A stretch of DNA of 64,000 nucleotides from Paulinella micropora (lineage: Eukaryota > Cercozoa > Imbricatea > Euglyphida), in the NCBI GenBank assembly GCA_009731375.1, contig BJOX01000021.1:11419-75418 (forward strand), given 5' to 3'. A program made the translations under genes and the position numbers. This document shows, piece by piece, positions 11,901 to 22,982 of this stretch. The notes under the pieces are model-generated. The model worked only from the letters and a program-made list of their open reading frames with translations, had not been told where the DNA came from and ran no database searches. The first letter of the stretch is position 1; each line of letters begins with the position of its first letter.

Positions 11901-12460
11901 GCTACAAGCAGCAAAAGTTTTTCGGGTCCTGCCAATTTTTTCTTGTTTTCGGCAAAATTTGCCGGGACCCGGAAAATAAATATTTTTCCTGGAGTATGCA
12001 ATTTGTTTCAGGACTTGACTAAAATTGTCGAGAGATGAAAATGCTGTCAGGACCTGGAAAAGTTTGTCAGTACCTCAAACATTGTTCAGGATCTGGCAAT
12101 ATATGTTGATTTTCCTGAACCTGACAATTTTTCCTGGTTCCGGCAAAATTTGCCGAGACCCGAAAAATAAATAATTTTCCTGGGGTAGGCAATTTGTTTC
12201 AGGACATGACAGAAACTGTCGAGAGCTGAAAATATTTTCATTTCCTGGAAGAAATTGTCAGTACCTCAAACATTTTTCAGGATTTGGAAATATATTTTGC
12301 TTTTCCTGAACCTGACAATTTGTCCTGGTTCCGGCAAAATTTGCCGGGACCCGGAAAATAAATAATTTTCCTGGAGTAGGCAATTATTTTCAGGACTTGA
12401 CAAAAATTGTCGAGAACTGGACAAACCTGCCGAATCCCGATAAACTTTGTCAGGATCTGG
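11285..12460. repeat. CCGGGACCCGACAAA-type short palindromic satellite with higher-order units (N gap 11576-11837)
   Basis: Short modules such as TTTTCCGGGACCCGACAAA, GTCAGGACCTGGAAAA and GGCAAAATTTGCCGGGACC alternate in both orientations, so neighbouring modules are mutually complementary. From about 11930 they form about 190-bp higher-order units (starts near 11930, 12116 and 12311), the first two full and the third partial. The array stops at about 12460, beside element E. Confidence 0.75.
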
Positions 12461-12489
12461 AAAATGTTTCCTGGTGGTAAAAAGCAGCT

Positions 12490-12868
12490 CATTTTTCTGG
12501 TGGCAGGATTCTGGCGGCGAAACTTTACATTCGACGTTTCAGGCCAGGCGCTATCAAAATCTGCAATAAAATCTTTTTTGGTGGGCGGTGGCATCGGAAG
12601 AAAAAGGGCACTGTTAAAAAAGAACCAGGAAGTGCAAAGTTCCGGCTTTTTTGACCATGTGCTTTTGGTTCAGTTTCAAGCGACCCCAAAATTCTCAACA
12701 GCTCCCTTTACAGAATGGAAGGTGGGTTTCTTTTTGCCTCCTTTTGCTATTGCAATGCATGCAACAATTTGCTTCTACATCACTTTTGTGCAACTTGTTG
12801 GCTTGTTGCTGCTGTAGTTTTTTTTTCAGGCGTGTTACTGGGATTTTTGTTTTTTTGGGCTGCAGAAT
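12490..12868 (+). repeat. Element E left terminal inverted repeat
   Basis: Runs from TTTTTCTGGTGGCAGGATTC to CTGCAGAATCGA; its partner is 16206-16622. Compared with the right copy, a few short indels lie in the A/T-rich part (about 12820-12865). Confidence 0.65.
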
Positions 12869-12889
12869 CGAATACTCAAAATTATTTCT

Positions 12890-13370
12890 AGTGGTTGGAA
12901 ACTATTAGCTAATGGGAATTATTTTACGTTTTTCGAAATCATTTCCAGTGTACAAAATATTTTCCAGTGGCTAGAAATGGTTTCCAGCGTTCAGAATTAT
13001 TTCCAGTATCCAAAATAATTTCCAGTGTCCAAAATATTTCCAGTGGCTGGAAATAATTTCCAGTAGCCGGATCTACTTCCAGTAGTTGAAATTATTTCCA
13101 GTGGTTGGAAATTATTTCCAGTGATTGGAAATTATTTTCCAGTGATTGGAAATTATTTCTAGTGGCTAGAAATGCTTTCTAGTGGTTGAAAATCATTTCC
13201 AGTGGCTGGAAATTATTTCCGGTGCTCAAAATTATTTCCAGTGGCTGGAAACTATTTCCAGTGGCTGGAAATTATTTCTAATGGCTGGAAATCATATTTC
13301 TATTGGCTGGAAATTATTTCTAATGGCTGGAAATTATTTCCAGTGGCTGGAAACGTTATTAATAGTCCGG
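12890..13370. repeat. TTTCCAGTGGCTGGAAA palindromic satellite, GTGGC orientation
   Basis: About 20 copies of ATTTCCAGTGGCTGGAAAT variants, each with TTTCCA/TGGAAA arms around a GTGGC centre. The asymmetric centre gives the array a direction. Confidence 0.85.
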
Positions 13371-13572
13371 GTTCCGGCCGGGAGGTTACACTGATAAGTA
13401 CAAAGCTATTAAAACAAAGCAAAATTTATTAGAATAGTACGTAGTACGTACTTAAACCGCACCAACTGAACATTATGATCGCGATAAAAGTACGTACGTA
13501 CTAGCAACAATAATATTATTACCTATCAAACGCAATCATAACTTATACTTTTGTTGTAACGTTTCGCAAAAC

Positions 13573-14351
13573 TTAGCACTCTCTCCCAAGTTTCCTGTGC
13601 GAACCTTTTACCGTTGTGTTGCTGCCTGACTCCATCGTCAAAGATTTCTGTCCCAACCTAAAGTCCCAATCCTGCACTTTGCCAGTGTAGGCATCTTTCT
13701 TCTCTCTCACATTGGTAAATATGAGTTTATAGTCCTTCAACGACTGAAAACAAGGATAAAAAATGGGAGTTTTGGCGGGAAATGAATCTATTGCTGTGTA
13801 ATCGTTACCCCAAAAATGAACCATGTGCCACTGGCCCTTATCCACCACATTAGAGCTACCTAACATACTTTTCGCTTCAGCAACAGGCACAAAAGTCTGT
13901 TGTCTTTTTCTTGGCCCGTGTAAAACGTTGTCCAAACAAACATTAGCTTGTTTGTGAGAGCGCCAGTTGGCGCTGTTGTTTACATTGTAGTCAGCGAGAA
14001 AGGATGAGTCTACCTTTCCTTCGTAGGAACTTCCACGGGCAGACAAGGTCGCAGATACTCCACGACGTATCCTTTTTCCCACTCCTGATCACCTGGCATT
14101 GGCAAAAAAAGCATACGCCCCATGTCCCTGCCAGTGAGAGCAAGTCTGAATAATCCACAGAAGAAAATTAATCTATGTATGCGTGTGTATGACTAATACA
14201 GATAATCAGAACTGCAAATATTTCCAGTGGCTAGAAATATTTCCAGTGGCTGGAAATATTTCCAGTGGCTGGAACTTCCACATAGATAAGCGAGCGAGAG
14301 AGCGAGCGAGCGAGAGAGCGAGCGAGAGAGCGAGCGAGCGAGAGAGCGAGC

Positions 14352-14391
<40 letters not shown>

Positions 14392-14837
14392 CGTCCTCTT
14401 CTTCACTTTCTGAGTCCCAGTAACTCTCCAGCTCTTCGTCCGCGTCTCCAATGTAGGCAACATCTCCCAGGCGACGCTCTCTCGCCAATACCAAACCTTG
14501 TTGCTGTCAGCGGGCTGCTCGTCGCCGTAGGACGAAATATCTACTGCCGTCATTGCGCGCTTCAGGCGGCTGGCGGCATGGAAAACCTTCTTCAACTTGC
14601 CAGCGTTGATAGTGCTGGTGAAGAGTTTGCGCTTGTAGTCGTCGCCACCCGTCCACATCTCTCGTAGTCGCTTGATAAGACGTGGACACTCTTCCTCCCC
14701 CGTGCCGGCGAATCAGCACACAAGACAGGGTATGTGTTGTAATATAATGCATACATGCATATGCATATAATTGTAAGACGCAATAATATACACACAATAC
14801 ATATACAGTAGTTATCATACATACAGAGAGAGAGGGG

Positions 14838-14893
<56 letters not shown>

Positions 14894-15381
14894 AACGTAG
14901 TGCTGTCGGAGAAGGCTCCTGCGCCGCGCACCTCGCACACCTCCGCGAGCATACATTTCAACGGAAGCGCTTGCTCTTCCTTGTCTTCCAATTTGAAGGT
15001 AAACTCGTCCGTAGAGGCGCAGAATATACGAAACTTCACCTCCATGTATGCCTTCTTGGAGCCAACGGTAAGTAACGAGCAGCAGTGCAAGTACTCGCCT
15101 CCATCCGTGAAGGCGCAGGGGGGTTGACCACGCTTGGGGGCCGGCAGTGCGTCCAACGCAGTCATGTCCAAGGAAGTACCTGTTGCATCAAGACACAGAA
15201 TTGTTGCCAGGACATGGAAATATTTCCAGCCACTGGACATATTTCCAGCCACTGGAAATATCTCCAGCCACTGGAAATATTTCCAGCCACCGGAAATATT
15301 TCCAGTCACTGGAAATATTATTTCCAGACACTGGAAATATTTCCAGACACTGGAAATATTTCCCGTTAAAATGGAGAGCAA

Positions 15382-15429
<48 letters not shown>

Positions 15430-15533
15430 NNNNNNNNNNNNNNNNNNNNNNNNNNNNNNNNNNNNNNNNNNNNNNNNNNNNNNNNNNNNNNNNNNNNNNN
15501 NNNNNNNNNNNNNNNNNNNNNNNNNNNNNNNNN

Positions 15534-15568
<35 letters not shown>

Positions 15569-15743
15569 TACCGTATTCGTCTACGATGCAAGGGTGTCCA
15601 TCTACTGCGCAGAACTTACCCCCAGTGAAGCTCTCATACTTGCGGCAGCGGGGGCACTGCCATAGCAGACCACACTTCTGCTGGCTGATGCTCCCTTTCG
15701 CTTCCAGCGCCCGGTTCAGGTCCTTCTGGTTTTCCGTTGCCTG
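13573..15743 (-). CDS. Element E gene, multi-exon, unrecognised
   Basis: Exon-like blocks on the minus strand, in transcription order. First, about 15743-15567: an acceptor after TTGCGAACAG-like sequence, then CPRCRKYESFTGGKFC, a possible zinc-binding pair of Cys. Second, about 15185-14891: PPCAFTDGGEYLHCCSLLTV, EVKFRIFCASTDEFTFKLED. Third, about 14710-14395: IKRLREMWTGGDDYKRKLFT and a final acidic DADEELESYWDSESEEEDG that is in a different frame, so an indel lies near 14490. Fourth, about 14095-13573: WHMVHFWGNDYTAIDSFPAK, DWDFRLGQKSL, stop. The introns are filled by GA/CT runs and the TTTCCAG satellite. I do not recognise the protein and cannot say whether the gene is intact. Confidence 0.5.
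14214..14280. repeat. TTTCCAGTGGCTGGAAA satellite, GTGGC orientation (short)
   Basis: Three tandem units inside an intron of the element E gene, followed at once by (GAGC)n/(GA)n to 14390. Confidence 0.85.
15210..15365. repeat. TTTCCAGCCACTGGAAA satellite, GCCAC orientation
   Basis: About eight units in the orientation opposite to 12890-13370, again inside an intron of the element E gene. A poly-C tract and N gap follow. Confidence 0.85.
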
Positions 15744-15749
15744 TTGCGA

Positions 15750-15932
15750 GTGAAGGAGAAGGAGAAGGAGGGGGTTGAGGAGAAGAAGGAGGAGAAGGAG
15801 GAGAAGAAGGAGAAGGAGAAAGAGAGAGACAGAGAGAGAGAGCGAGAGAGAGAGACAGAGAGACAGAGAGAAAGAGAGAGACAGAGAGAGACAGAGAGAG
15901 ACAGAGAGAGACAGAGAGAGACAGAGAGAGAC

Positions 15933-15989
<57 letters not shown>

Positions 15990-16061
15990 CAACCAAGCAA
16001 CCAAGCAACCAAGCAACCAAGCAACCAACCGACCAACCGACCGTCACCGACCGACCGACCA

Positions 16062-16107
<46 letters not shown>

Positions 16108-16137
16108 GATGTCAAGAGAGAGAGAGAGAGAGAGAGA

Positions 16138-16181
<44 letters not shown>

Positions 16182-16182
16182 A
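15750..16182. repeat. (GA)n/(GACA)n/(CCAA)n microsatellite
   Basis: GAGA, GAGACA and CAACCAAG/CGACCGAC tracts just inside the right terminal repeat. Long REREREQ or SLSLSL ORFs on both strands are artefacts. Confidence 0.9.
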
Positions 16183-16205
16183 ACGTCTTAAACGCTCTTT
16201 CTCCG

Positions 16206-16622
16206 CGCTCGCTCGATTCTGCAGCCCAACAAGTTGCACATAACGCCTGAAAAAAAACTTTCAACAACAGCAGCAACAAGCCAACAAGTTGTGCACATAA
16301 GTGATGCAGGAGCAAATTGTTGAATGCATTCCAGTAGCAAAAGGAGGCAAAAAGAAACCCACCTTCCATTTTGCAAAAAGGAGCTGTTGAGAATTTTGGG
16401 GTCGCTTGAAACTGAACCAAAAGCACATGGTCAAAAAAGCCGGAACTTGGCACTTCCTGGTTTTTTTGAACAGTGCCCACCTGAAAAAATTTTATTGCAG
16501 ATTTTGATAGCGCCTGGCTTGAAAAGTCGAATGTAACTTTCCCGGCCAGAACGGACTAGCCGTTTTTGCAGGGGAATTGCGCAAAGTTTCGCCGCCAGAA
16601 TCCTGCCACCAGAAAAATGAGG
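16206..16622 (-). repeat. Element E right terminal inverted repeat
   Basis: Inverted partner of 12490-12868. Its outer 140 bases are the part also found at 1250-1425. Confidence 0.65.
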
Positions 16623-16639
16623 TACGTGGTTGAGGTTTT

Positions 16640-17085
16640 TTCAGTGGTTGGAAATATTTCCAATAGACAAAATCATTTCCAGCAACTGGAAATATTTCCA
16701 AAATCTAGACATATTTCCAGCCACCGGAAATAATTTTAGAAGCTGCAAATATTGCCAGCCACTGGAAATATTTCCAGAAACTGAAAATATGTTCTATACT
16801 TCCAGCTACTGGAATATTTCCAGCCCCTGGAAATATTTCCAGTGGCTGGAAAAAATATTCCCAGTCTCTGGAAATATTCCAGTGACTAGAGTGTTTTCAG
16901 CCACTGGAAATATTTCCATTGGCTGGAAATATTTCCAGTAGTTTCCAGTAGTTGGAAATATTTCCAGTGACTGGAAATATTTTGTGCCTTGGAAATATTT
17001 CGAAAATGTAGACATATTTCGAGCCACTGGAAATAATTTTAGAAGCTGGAAATATTTCCAGCCACTGGAAAAACAATGGAATCAG
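16640..17085. repeat. TTTCCAGCCACTGGAAA satellite outside element E
   Basis: About 18 variants, mostly GCCAC-centred with some GTGGC units, ending at about 17070. It lies outside the right repeat, while its left counterpart lies inside the left repeat, so the satellite is not simply part of the element end. Confidence 0.8.
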
Positions 17086-18237
17086 CTAACTAGGGGGAGC
17101 TGTGTTTTCACAAATTTTCTAAGTTTTTTACAGACTTTTACTAAAGCATAAATTCACGCTTCCGGAGCTAGGGGGAGTAGTAAAAACAAGTTTAAATAAG
17201 TTTTTTATCAATAATATCTTTGTTTAATTAGACTTAAAGTATTTTTTACCGTACCGGAACCTTTTTTTTTTTCAAAATTTTGCTAAGTCCCAAGTGATAC
17301 TTTAATGACTAGAACGACGTTCCACCGAAAGGATATTGCATGCATTTTTTTACGTAGAAGCTTAGAAAATCTAAGAAATCATTTTATTTGCTGCCTACAG
17401 CGTAGAATAGGCCTGGACTTTGACTTATTAGCATTTGGCAGGGGGGGGGGGGGGANNNNNNNNNNNNNNNNNNNNNNNNNNNNNNNNNNNNNNNNNNNNN
17501 NNNNNNNNNNNNNNNNNNNNNNNNNNNNNNNNNNNNNNNNNNNNNNNNNNNNNNNNNNNNNNNNNNNNNNNNNNNNNNNNNNNNNNNNNNNNNNNNNNNN
17601 NNNNNNNNNNNNNNNNNNNNNNNNNNNNNNNNNNNNNNNNNNNNNNNNNNNNNNNNNNNNNNNNNNNNNNNNNNNNNNNNNNNNNNNNNNNNNNNNNNNN
17701 NNNNNNNNNNNNNNNNNNNNNNNNNNNNNNNNNNNNNNNNNNNNNNNNNNNNNNNNNNNNNNNNNNNNNNNNNNNNNNNNNNNNNNNNNNNNNNNNNNNN
17801 NNNNNNNNNNNNNNNNNNNNNNNNNNNNNNNNNNNNNNNNNNNNNNNNNNNNNNNNNNNNNNNNNNNNNNNNNNNNNNNNNNNNNNNNNNNGGGGGGGGG
17901 GGGGGGGGGGGGGCATGCAAAAAATACCAAGTGCGAGGCAAGCAGTCAAACAGGTCACGCAGACCTTAGAGTGGAAAAGAAACCCCACGCAAGCTTACCT
18001 ACGCACCGTATGAGGCTTTTAGACAGCATTCCCGACCCCAGCAGCACCAGCCAGTGCAAAGTAAACGTAAACTATAGCTAGGTATAATACACTAAATGAT
18101 CACTAAGTCATCACCGTCTGGGTTACTGTCAACAGCATCTTGCAAAATGTAGTATTACAATCATTCATCAGATCGAGTGCAAATCAAATTTTGCGATGCA
18201 TCAATAGCACTCTCGTGTGTGACACAATTTGAACTCG
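17086..18237. other. No gene recognised; contains a 436-base gap
   Basis: AT-rich unique DNA, a G run on each side of the N gap 17456-17891, then unique DNA up to the hairpin at 18238. ORFs crossing the Ns are meaningless. Confidence 0.6.
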
Positions 18238-18265
18238 CTTCGAGTAAACATTGGTTTACTCGAAG
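18238..18265. other. Perfect 12-bp-arm hairpin downstream of the element A gene
   Basis: CTTCGAGTAAAC, loop ATTG, GTTTACTCGAAG. It lies about 140 bases beyond the minus-strand stop codon at 18402, so it could be a 3' processing or termination signal, or part of an element end. No partner copy is visible. Confidence 0.7.
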
Positions 18266-18401
18266 TAGCTATAGGCAGGATCTTGGCCCGCCTGTTTGCT
18301 GGGTGGGCGTTGGGCATGAGAGTAATGAACTAGCTCGTGCCCCTCGCCACTCAGCGTTGCTGTGCATGTGCACCGTCGCGTTGGCGTACGCCGGTGGCAC
18401 T

Positions 18402-18629
18402 TCACTTGTCATCTTCGCCCTGGCAGTCGGGCTCCGACTCAGATTCCTCCGTTGTCGGCGCATCTGGGTCCCAATCACACAACTCGCACTGGTCAGCACC
18501 ACGCTTGTTTTTGTACCCGCACATCTCGCAGCGGGTCAAGCGAGCTTTCTTGGCCCGCCTTTGCAGCGCTTCGCTGGGTGGGCGTCGGGCACTAACATGA
18601 GCTCGTGCACCTCGGCCCCCGCGTTGGCC
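18402..18629 (-). other. Terminal exon of the element A gene with a RanBP2-type zinc finger
   Basis: This exon has no Met but is open from its acceptor (about 18629) to a TGA at 18404-18402. It encodes an RG-rich start, a basic stretch (RRAKKARLTR), then CEMCGYKNKRGADQCELC. That is C-x2-C-x3-N-x6-C-x2-C, the RanBP2/NZF finger pattern, and it is followed by an acidic tail. About 65 bases of it are repeated at 18280-18345. Such fingers bind RNA, ubiquitin or proteins; which applies here is unknown. Confidence 0.68.
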
Positions 18630-21600
18630 TGGAACAAAGATTGACTGACAAGCGTGTCAACGAAAAGTAAGTAGTATTACCCTGAACGTCGGCAGCTGCT
18701 GGTCCTTCATCTACCGGCGCCACTGCAGTTTGAGACACACACACAGACAATTTTGCTGCTGCAGGAAAAAAAAGAGCTAGTAGTACTACATCGTACCTTG
18801 GCGTGCACCGGCACCTCGGCGCCCGCGTTGGCGTGCACCAGCACCTCGGCCACCCCGTTGGCCCGGGCCTGCACCATTGGCGGCTGCTGGTCCTTCCTCT
18901 GCCGGGACCGCTGTAAATTGACACACACACATTAATATAATTTCCACACAGAAAAAAGAGCAAGTACAAGTTGCCTTGGGGAGGGGGGCGACGATCATTC
19001 TCATCGTCAGATGAGTATGCCAGCTCACAGGAGCACCGATGGTAATGCTGCCACATAGCCTCTACCAACTGCTCTTTCTTGAACTGCTTCCGTTTGCGGT
19101 CTTGATACACGACGCCGTGGAGTTTCATCCACGCGATATACTCCTTCACCACGATGGACCTCTTGCCCAACTCCTTGTGGTCGCTGACAGTCGGAAGAAC
19201 CGCATCAACTTTGCGCCATACCTCAGCCCCACGCATGTCAAAAGCAAGGCTTTGCTCCAAACGCTCTTGCGCGTCCAGCTGTCGGGCTCCGGCCCACGGC
19301 GGATGGATAGGTGGTGGTACATCGTTGGGAAAGCGCGTGCGCGCAAGCTCAAGGCGCTCTTCCTCCGTCAAGGTCGTCAGCGCGTTGATCTTCTCCTCAC
19401 GGTTAAGGGGAACGGCCCAGGGGTCAGGTGGAATTTCGTGCAGCAAACGAAGCTGCACCCTCCATAGCTTGCCTTTGCTGTCGGTGCATTCCATGTGGGC
19501 CGGAGCACAAGGGAGGCCAGACTCGCCATACTCGCCATCGAGCCAGACTCGCGTCAGGTTCCCGGTGCGCAGCATGTCCTCTATCCATTGGCGTTCATCT
19601 GCGCTGCAGTACCGCTTCGTCAGAATTCTGATGTCCTCCTTCAGCTTGGGCGTTGCCCAAGCAGGAATGGGCAGCCTCTGTGGGAAGTCCGTCTCTGCAC
19701 AACATAGTATAAATCGTACGAATCTTACAATGACATATGCATGTACAGAGAACCTGGGCGTCGCACCGTCGCTTGAATCGGGCCCCCTTTCACGTCGTCA
19801 TTGACGCCCATCCAGGCAGCTTGCGCGTCTCCCCACGTCTTCTGCTCCGCGGTGGGCAGCCCGTTCTGTTGCTTGGTGATACGCCAAGCCAGCGGGCGAT
19901 TGTAGTACTTGAAGAACTTGCTGAAGCACTTTCCATAATACTCGACCCAGTCATAATCCGCGGTAAGCACAAGCAGTATGTACTCCTCCCTGTGGGTCTT
20001 GAATGCAAGCAGAAGCTTCAAGAGAGCTTGCGCCAGGTTGGTCGTCATGAAGGTCCTGGACCACCCGATGGTCATGACCCTGAAGCTCTGGTCGTCGTCC
20101 CCGTGTCCGTGCTTGGTAGGTGAGCGGTGCGTCTCGATCTACAGCACACAACCAACTGCGTAAACTGGCAATTGCAAGTGCAAATCAAGCGTTACCTGGA
20201 ATCTCCAGCCCTTGTCCACGACATGGATCAGAAAAGCAAGCATGTTGGCGGCAGTGTTGTCGCCAGCACCGTCCCACTCGATGTACAGCTTCCAGGCGAC
20301 AGTGGTAAAGCAGAGTAATGTTGCTGTTGGCCGAGTGGTCGACAGACCCAATATATGCAAAAATAAAATGCTTCTGCGTCGTGTGCATGGACGCCATCCC
20401 CACACACAGTTTCAGTACATGCTTCCATTTGAAGTCGGCTGATGCGCGGCAACAAGATTCGGAAGGCACATACACCGGAGGCTTCATATCTGCTGAAATG
20501 ACCGTTGCGGTGCTATCCTTTGGCGCAGCTTGTTTTTGCTTCATGGATCCTACTCTGCAAGCGCGGTGAACCTTGCTGGCTTTTTCGACGCCATTGCCTT
20601 GCTGCCAGGTCGCTTTCAAAGCCCCTGCCGTGCTGCGCTGCCAGCTGCGTGCAGATCTCGCACTTGGAAAAGTCTCCATCTACATCCAGAAACACAAGTG
20701 ATAGTGGTGCAAAGGGGGGGGGGNNNNNNNNNNAGGCCTAGGGGGCAAGAGTCTACCGCGAATGTGCACGACGTTTTCGAAGTCCTTCCGCCAGACTCTC
20801 CTGATAGTCTTCGGGTGAGGCGGCTTGTGAAGAACCTTCTTAAAGCCATGGAGCTCGCATGCCTCCTTCCACTTATCGCGAACGGATGTGTAGATCTCGT
20901 CCTTCTCGGCAAAGTCTTGGATCTTCCACTTACCGTCGGTGGTGCACTCCGTAGTCTCACGAGAAAACCTTTCACACAAGAGGACGGAGATCAAGTCATA
21001 CTAGGTCATTGTGGCAGTAGGCGCAGACTTGATTCGCTTTTTCATCTCCGCGGCGACAGTCTTGTGGGCGTTCTTTAGGAGATTGTCACCAACCCCGTGA
21101 ATGCGCATATACATAGTTTTGCACACTGGTACGGTTTGAAATACGTACTGGAAGTCACCGTTTGGTAAAATCATGGTCTCGCACTGGGCTGTGAGCCACA
21201 TTCCTAACTCCTCCAGGCTGACCGAGCAGCTCTTGGCCCTAGATTTCATCACGTCACGGGTGTCGACCCAGGAGTAACACTTCCATTTGTTGCAGCCATG
21301 CGAGTGAACCAGATGATCGAGCTCTGAATAGGTCATTCCGAGCAACCGAGCAAAGGCCGCTGGCCTCTGCTTTCTGGGGGGGGGGGGGGGGGGCCGGGGG
21401 GGGGNNNNNNNNNNGTTTGGATGGCTCCGCATGCGCTGTGCATTCGGAATCGACAGACCCATACTGACATATAAGGGCAGCGGGGATTCTTGGATCTTGT
21501 TCATGTCCAGGCCACCTAACTTTGGCCGCAGTGCTTCGAATAACTGACTTTCGTGGCCCCACTTCCAGGCCTGTAAACTCCACGTCGTCATGATCCTTGC

Positions 21601-21975
21601 CATAAAAACAGACAGTGGTGCGCAGAGAAGGAGGTAAACTTCAAGTGTACCTCCGCAGGATACAGGCCTTCGTCCCAGCCGTCGCTGTCTGAGCCGCTGA
21701 CATCGGGGGATGGGCAGAGCGGAGGCATGTCGTCGTCGTCCTCCATCTTGGACTCCTTCCCGCAACACACAGATCGAGCTCTCGAGAGACAGTGAAGAGG
21801 GCAGACAGCGAAATAGAGAATTGACCTGAACGCGCTTGAGAAGCTCCGCGGCCGATGGCAAGTCCTCATGATCACTTAGATCATCGCCGCTCCAGTCATT
21901 GTCAGATACAGAAGGGTCATCCACGGACTCTGTGAACAAATCGTGACGAACGTTAACATTACCTGGAGTAGCCAC
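18402..21975 (-). pseudogene. Element A transposase-like gene (DUF7869-like), multi-exon, damaged
   Basis: Homologous along its length to the gene at 48625-51930, with three introns at matching or nearby points. Blocks in order: an acidic N-terminal part; RPAAFARLLGMTYSELD and CYSWVDTRDVM (about 21370-21230); MRIHGVGDNLL; VWRKDFENVVHI; CEICTQLAAQHG; IEWDGAGDNTAANMLAFL (about 20280); HGHGDDDQSFRVM (about 20100), like the DN and GHTHEDID-type motifs of DUF7869 RNase-H-like proteins; YYNRPLAWRI...KTWGDAQAAW; then ATPKLKEDI...PPWAGARQL and KEYIAWMKLHG. Short RGG-type exons (about 18910-18630) and a zinc finger follow. Damage: an in-frame TAG at 21001-21003 and a deletion of about ten codons with a frameshift near 20305. 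Gaps at 20724 and 21405 hide some sequence. The transposase role is inferred. Confidence 0.68.
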
Positions 21976-22265
21976 AAGACTAGTAGTACTTGTAGCGGGA
22001 GCTGGCCCAGGGGCCTATAATGGATTACCAAAACAACTAAGTTGGAAAGAAGTGCTGATCTAATTTGATACCTCGGTGTCAGCCGGCGTCACGCCGGCAG
22101 CGCCCGAGCCCGCCGGTGTAGCTAAAGAAGTCCCAGAGCTGGGCCTGTCTGCAGGCGTCATACCCGCAGCGCTGCGGTTGGAGCCCGCCGGAGTAGCAGC
22201 AGAAATTGCACGCGCGGCTGCAATAGCGAAGCCTCGCGCCCGCGCGGCTGCAATAGCAGCCGAAA

Positions 22266-22923
22266 CTATGACATTGCGTCGACGTTCTTCAATGTCTTCG
22301 TGTACTGGAGATTGCCGAAACCCGCCAGCAGCTCGCTCATCTTAGCCTAGAGATTAAAGTTAAAACAGCAGTGTGCAGTTTCGTCCACCACTACAAGAGA
22401 GAAGTTACCTAATGATGAGCAGCAGGGCTAGTAGTAGCGGTGGATGCAACATGACGGTCTGAATGAAGATTGCCGAAACCCGCCAGCAGCTCGCTCATCT
22501 TAACCTAGAGATGAAAGTTAAAACAGCAGTGTTCAGTTTCGTCCACCACTACAAGAGAGAAGTTACCTGATCATGAGCAGCAGGGCTAGTAGTAGCGGTG
22601 GATGCAACATGACGGTCTGACCGGAGATTGCCGAAACCTGCCAGCAGCTCGCTCATCTTAGAATATAGATGAAAGTTAAAACTGCGCATGCATTTTAGTT
22701 TCGTTTACTACTACAAGTAGTACTACCAAACTGCTGTTTAACTTTTATCTCTAGATGAGCAAGCGGCTTCTGGCGGGTTTCGGCAATCTCCAGTCAGACC
22801 GCCCTGTTGCATCCACCGCTGCTACTAGCCCCGCTGCTCTAGTAAGAGAGAAGTTACCTGCAAGCGAAGGGTCTCCTGGTCCCGCCTGGTCCGTTGGACT
22901 GGTGTCGGAGGGTAGCAAGATTC
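22266..22923. other. Tandem MSELLAGFGNL exon cassettes plus one inverted copy facing an opposite-strand exon
   Basis: Minus-strand cassettes at 22340-22266, 22498-22409 and 22656-22567 each start MSELLAGFGNL after an ag. The third is 30 codons with a clean CAG|gtaact donor, the second ends at TAG|gtaact, the first diverges and stops. An inverted copy on the plus strand (22755-22841, MSKRLLAGFGNLQSDRPVAS) ends 16 bases from a minus-strand exon (22923-22858, ESCYPPTPVQRTRRDQETLR); both donors lie in the shared GTAAGAGAGAAGTTAC. Flanks repeat with a period of about 160 bases. They may be alternative first exons of the element A gene. Confidence 0.65.
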
Positions 22924-22982
22924 CTGTACATTGATATTTAAATACATAGATGTACTAATTTACTTATACACAATATACAATC

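Larger units (their letters stand above)
12490..16622. mobile_element. Element E: 4.1-kb unit bounded by ~380-415-bp inverted repeats
   Basis: 12490-12868 and 16206-16622 are inverted copies of each other. Shared landmarks are the outer CCAGAATCCTGCCACC, GCGCTATCAAAATCTGCAAT, AACTGAACCAAAAGCACATG, CAAAAGGAGGCAAAAAGAAA and the inner CTGCAGAATCGA. The inside holds one minus-strand split gene and microsatellites. I see no convincing target duplication, so it could be a degraded DNA transposon or an inverted duplication; the extra copy of its end at 1250-1425 favours a transposon. Confidence 0.62.
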
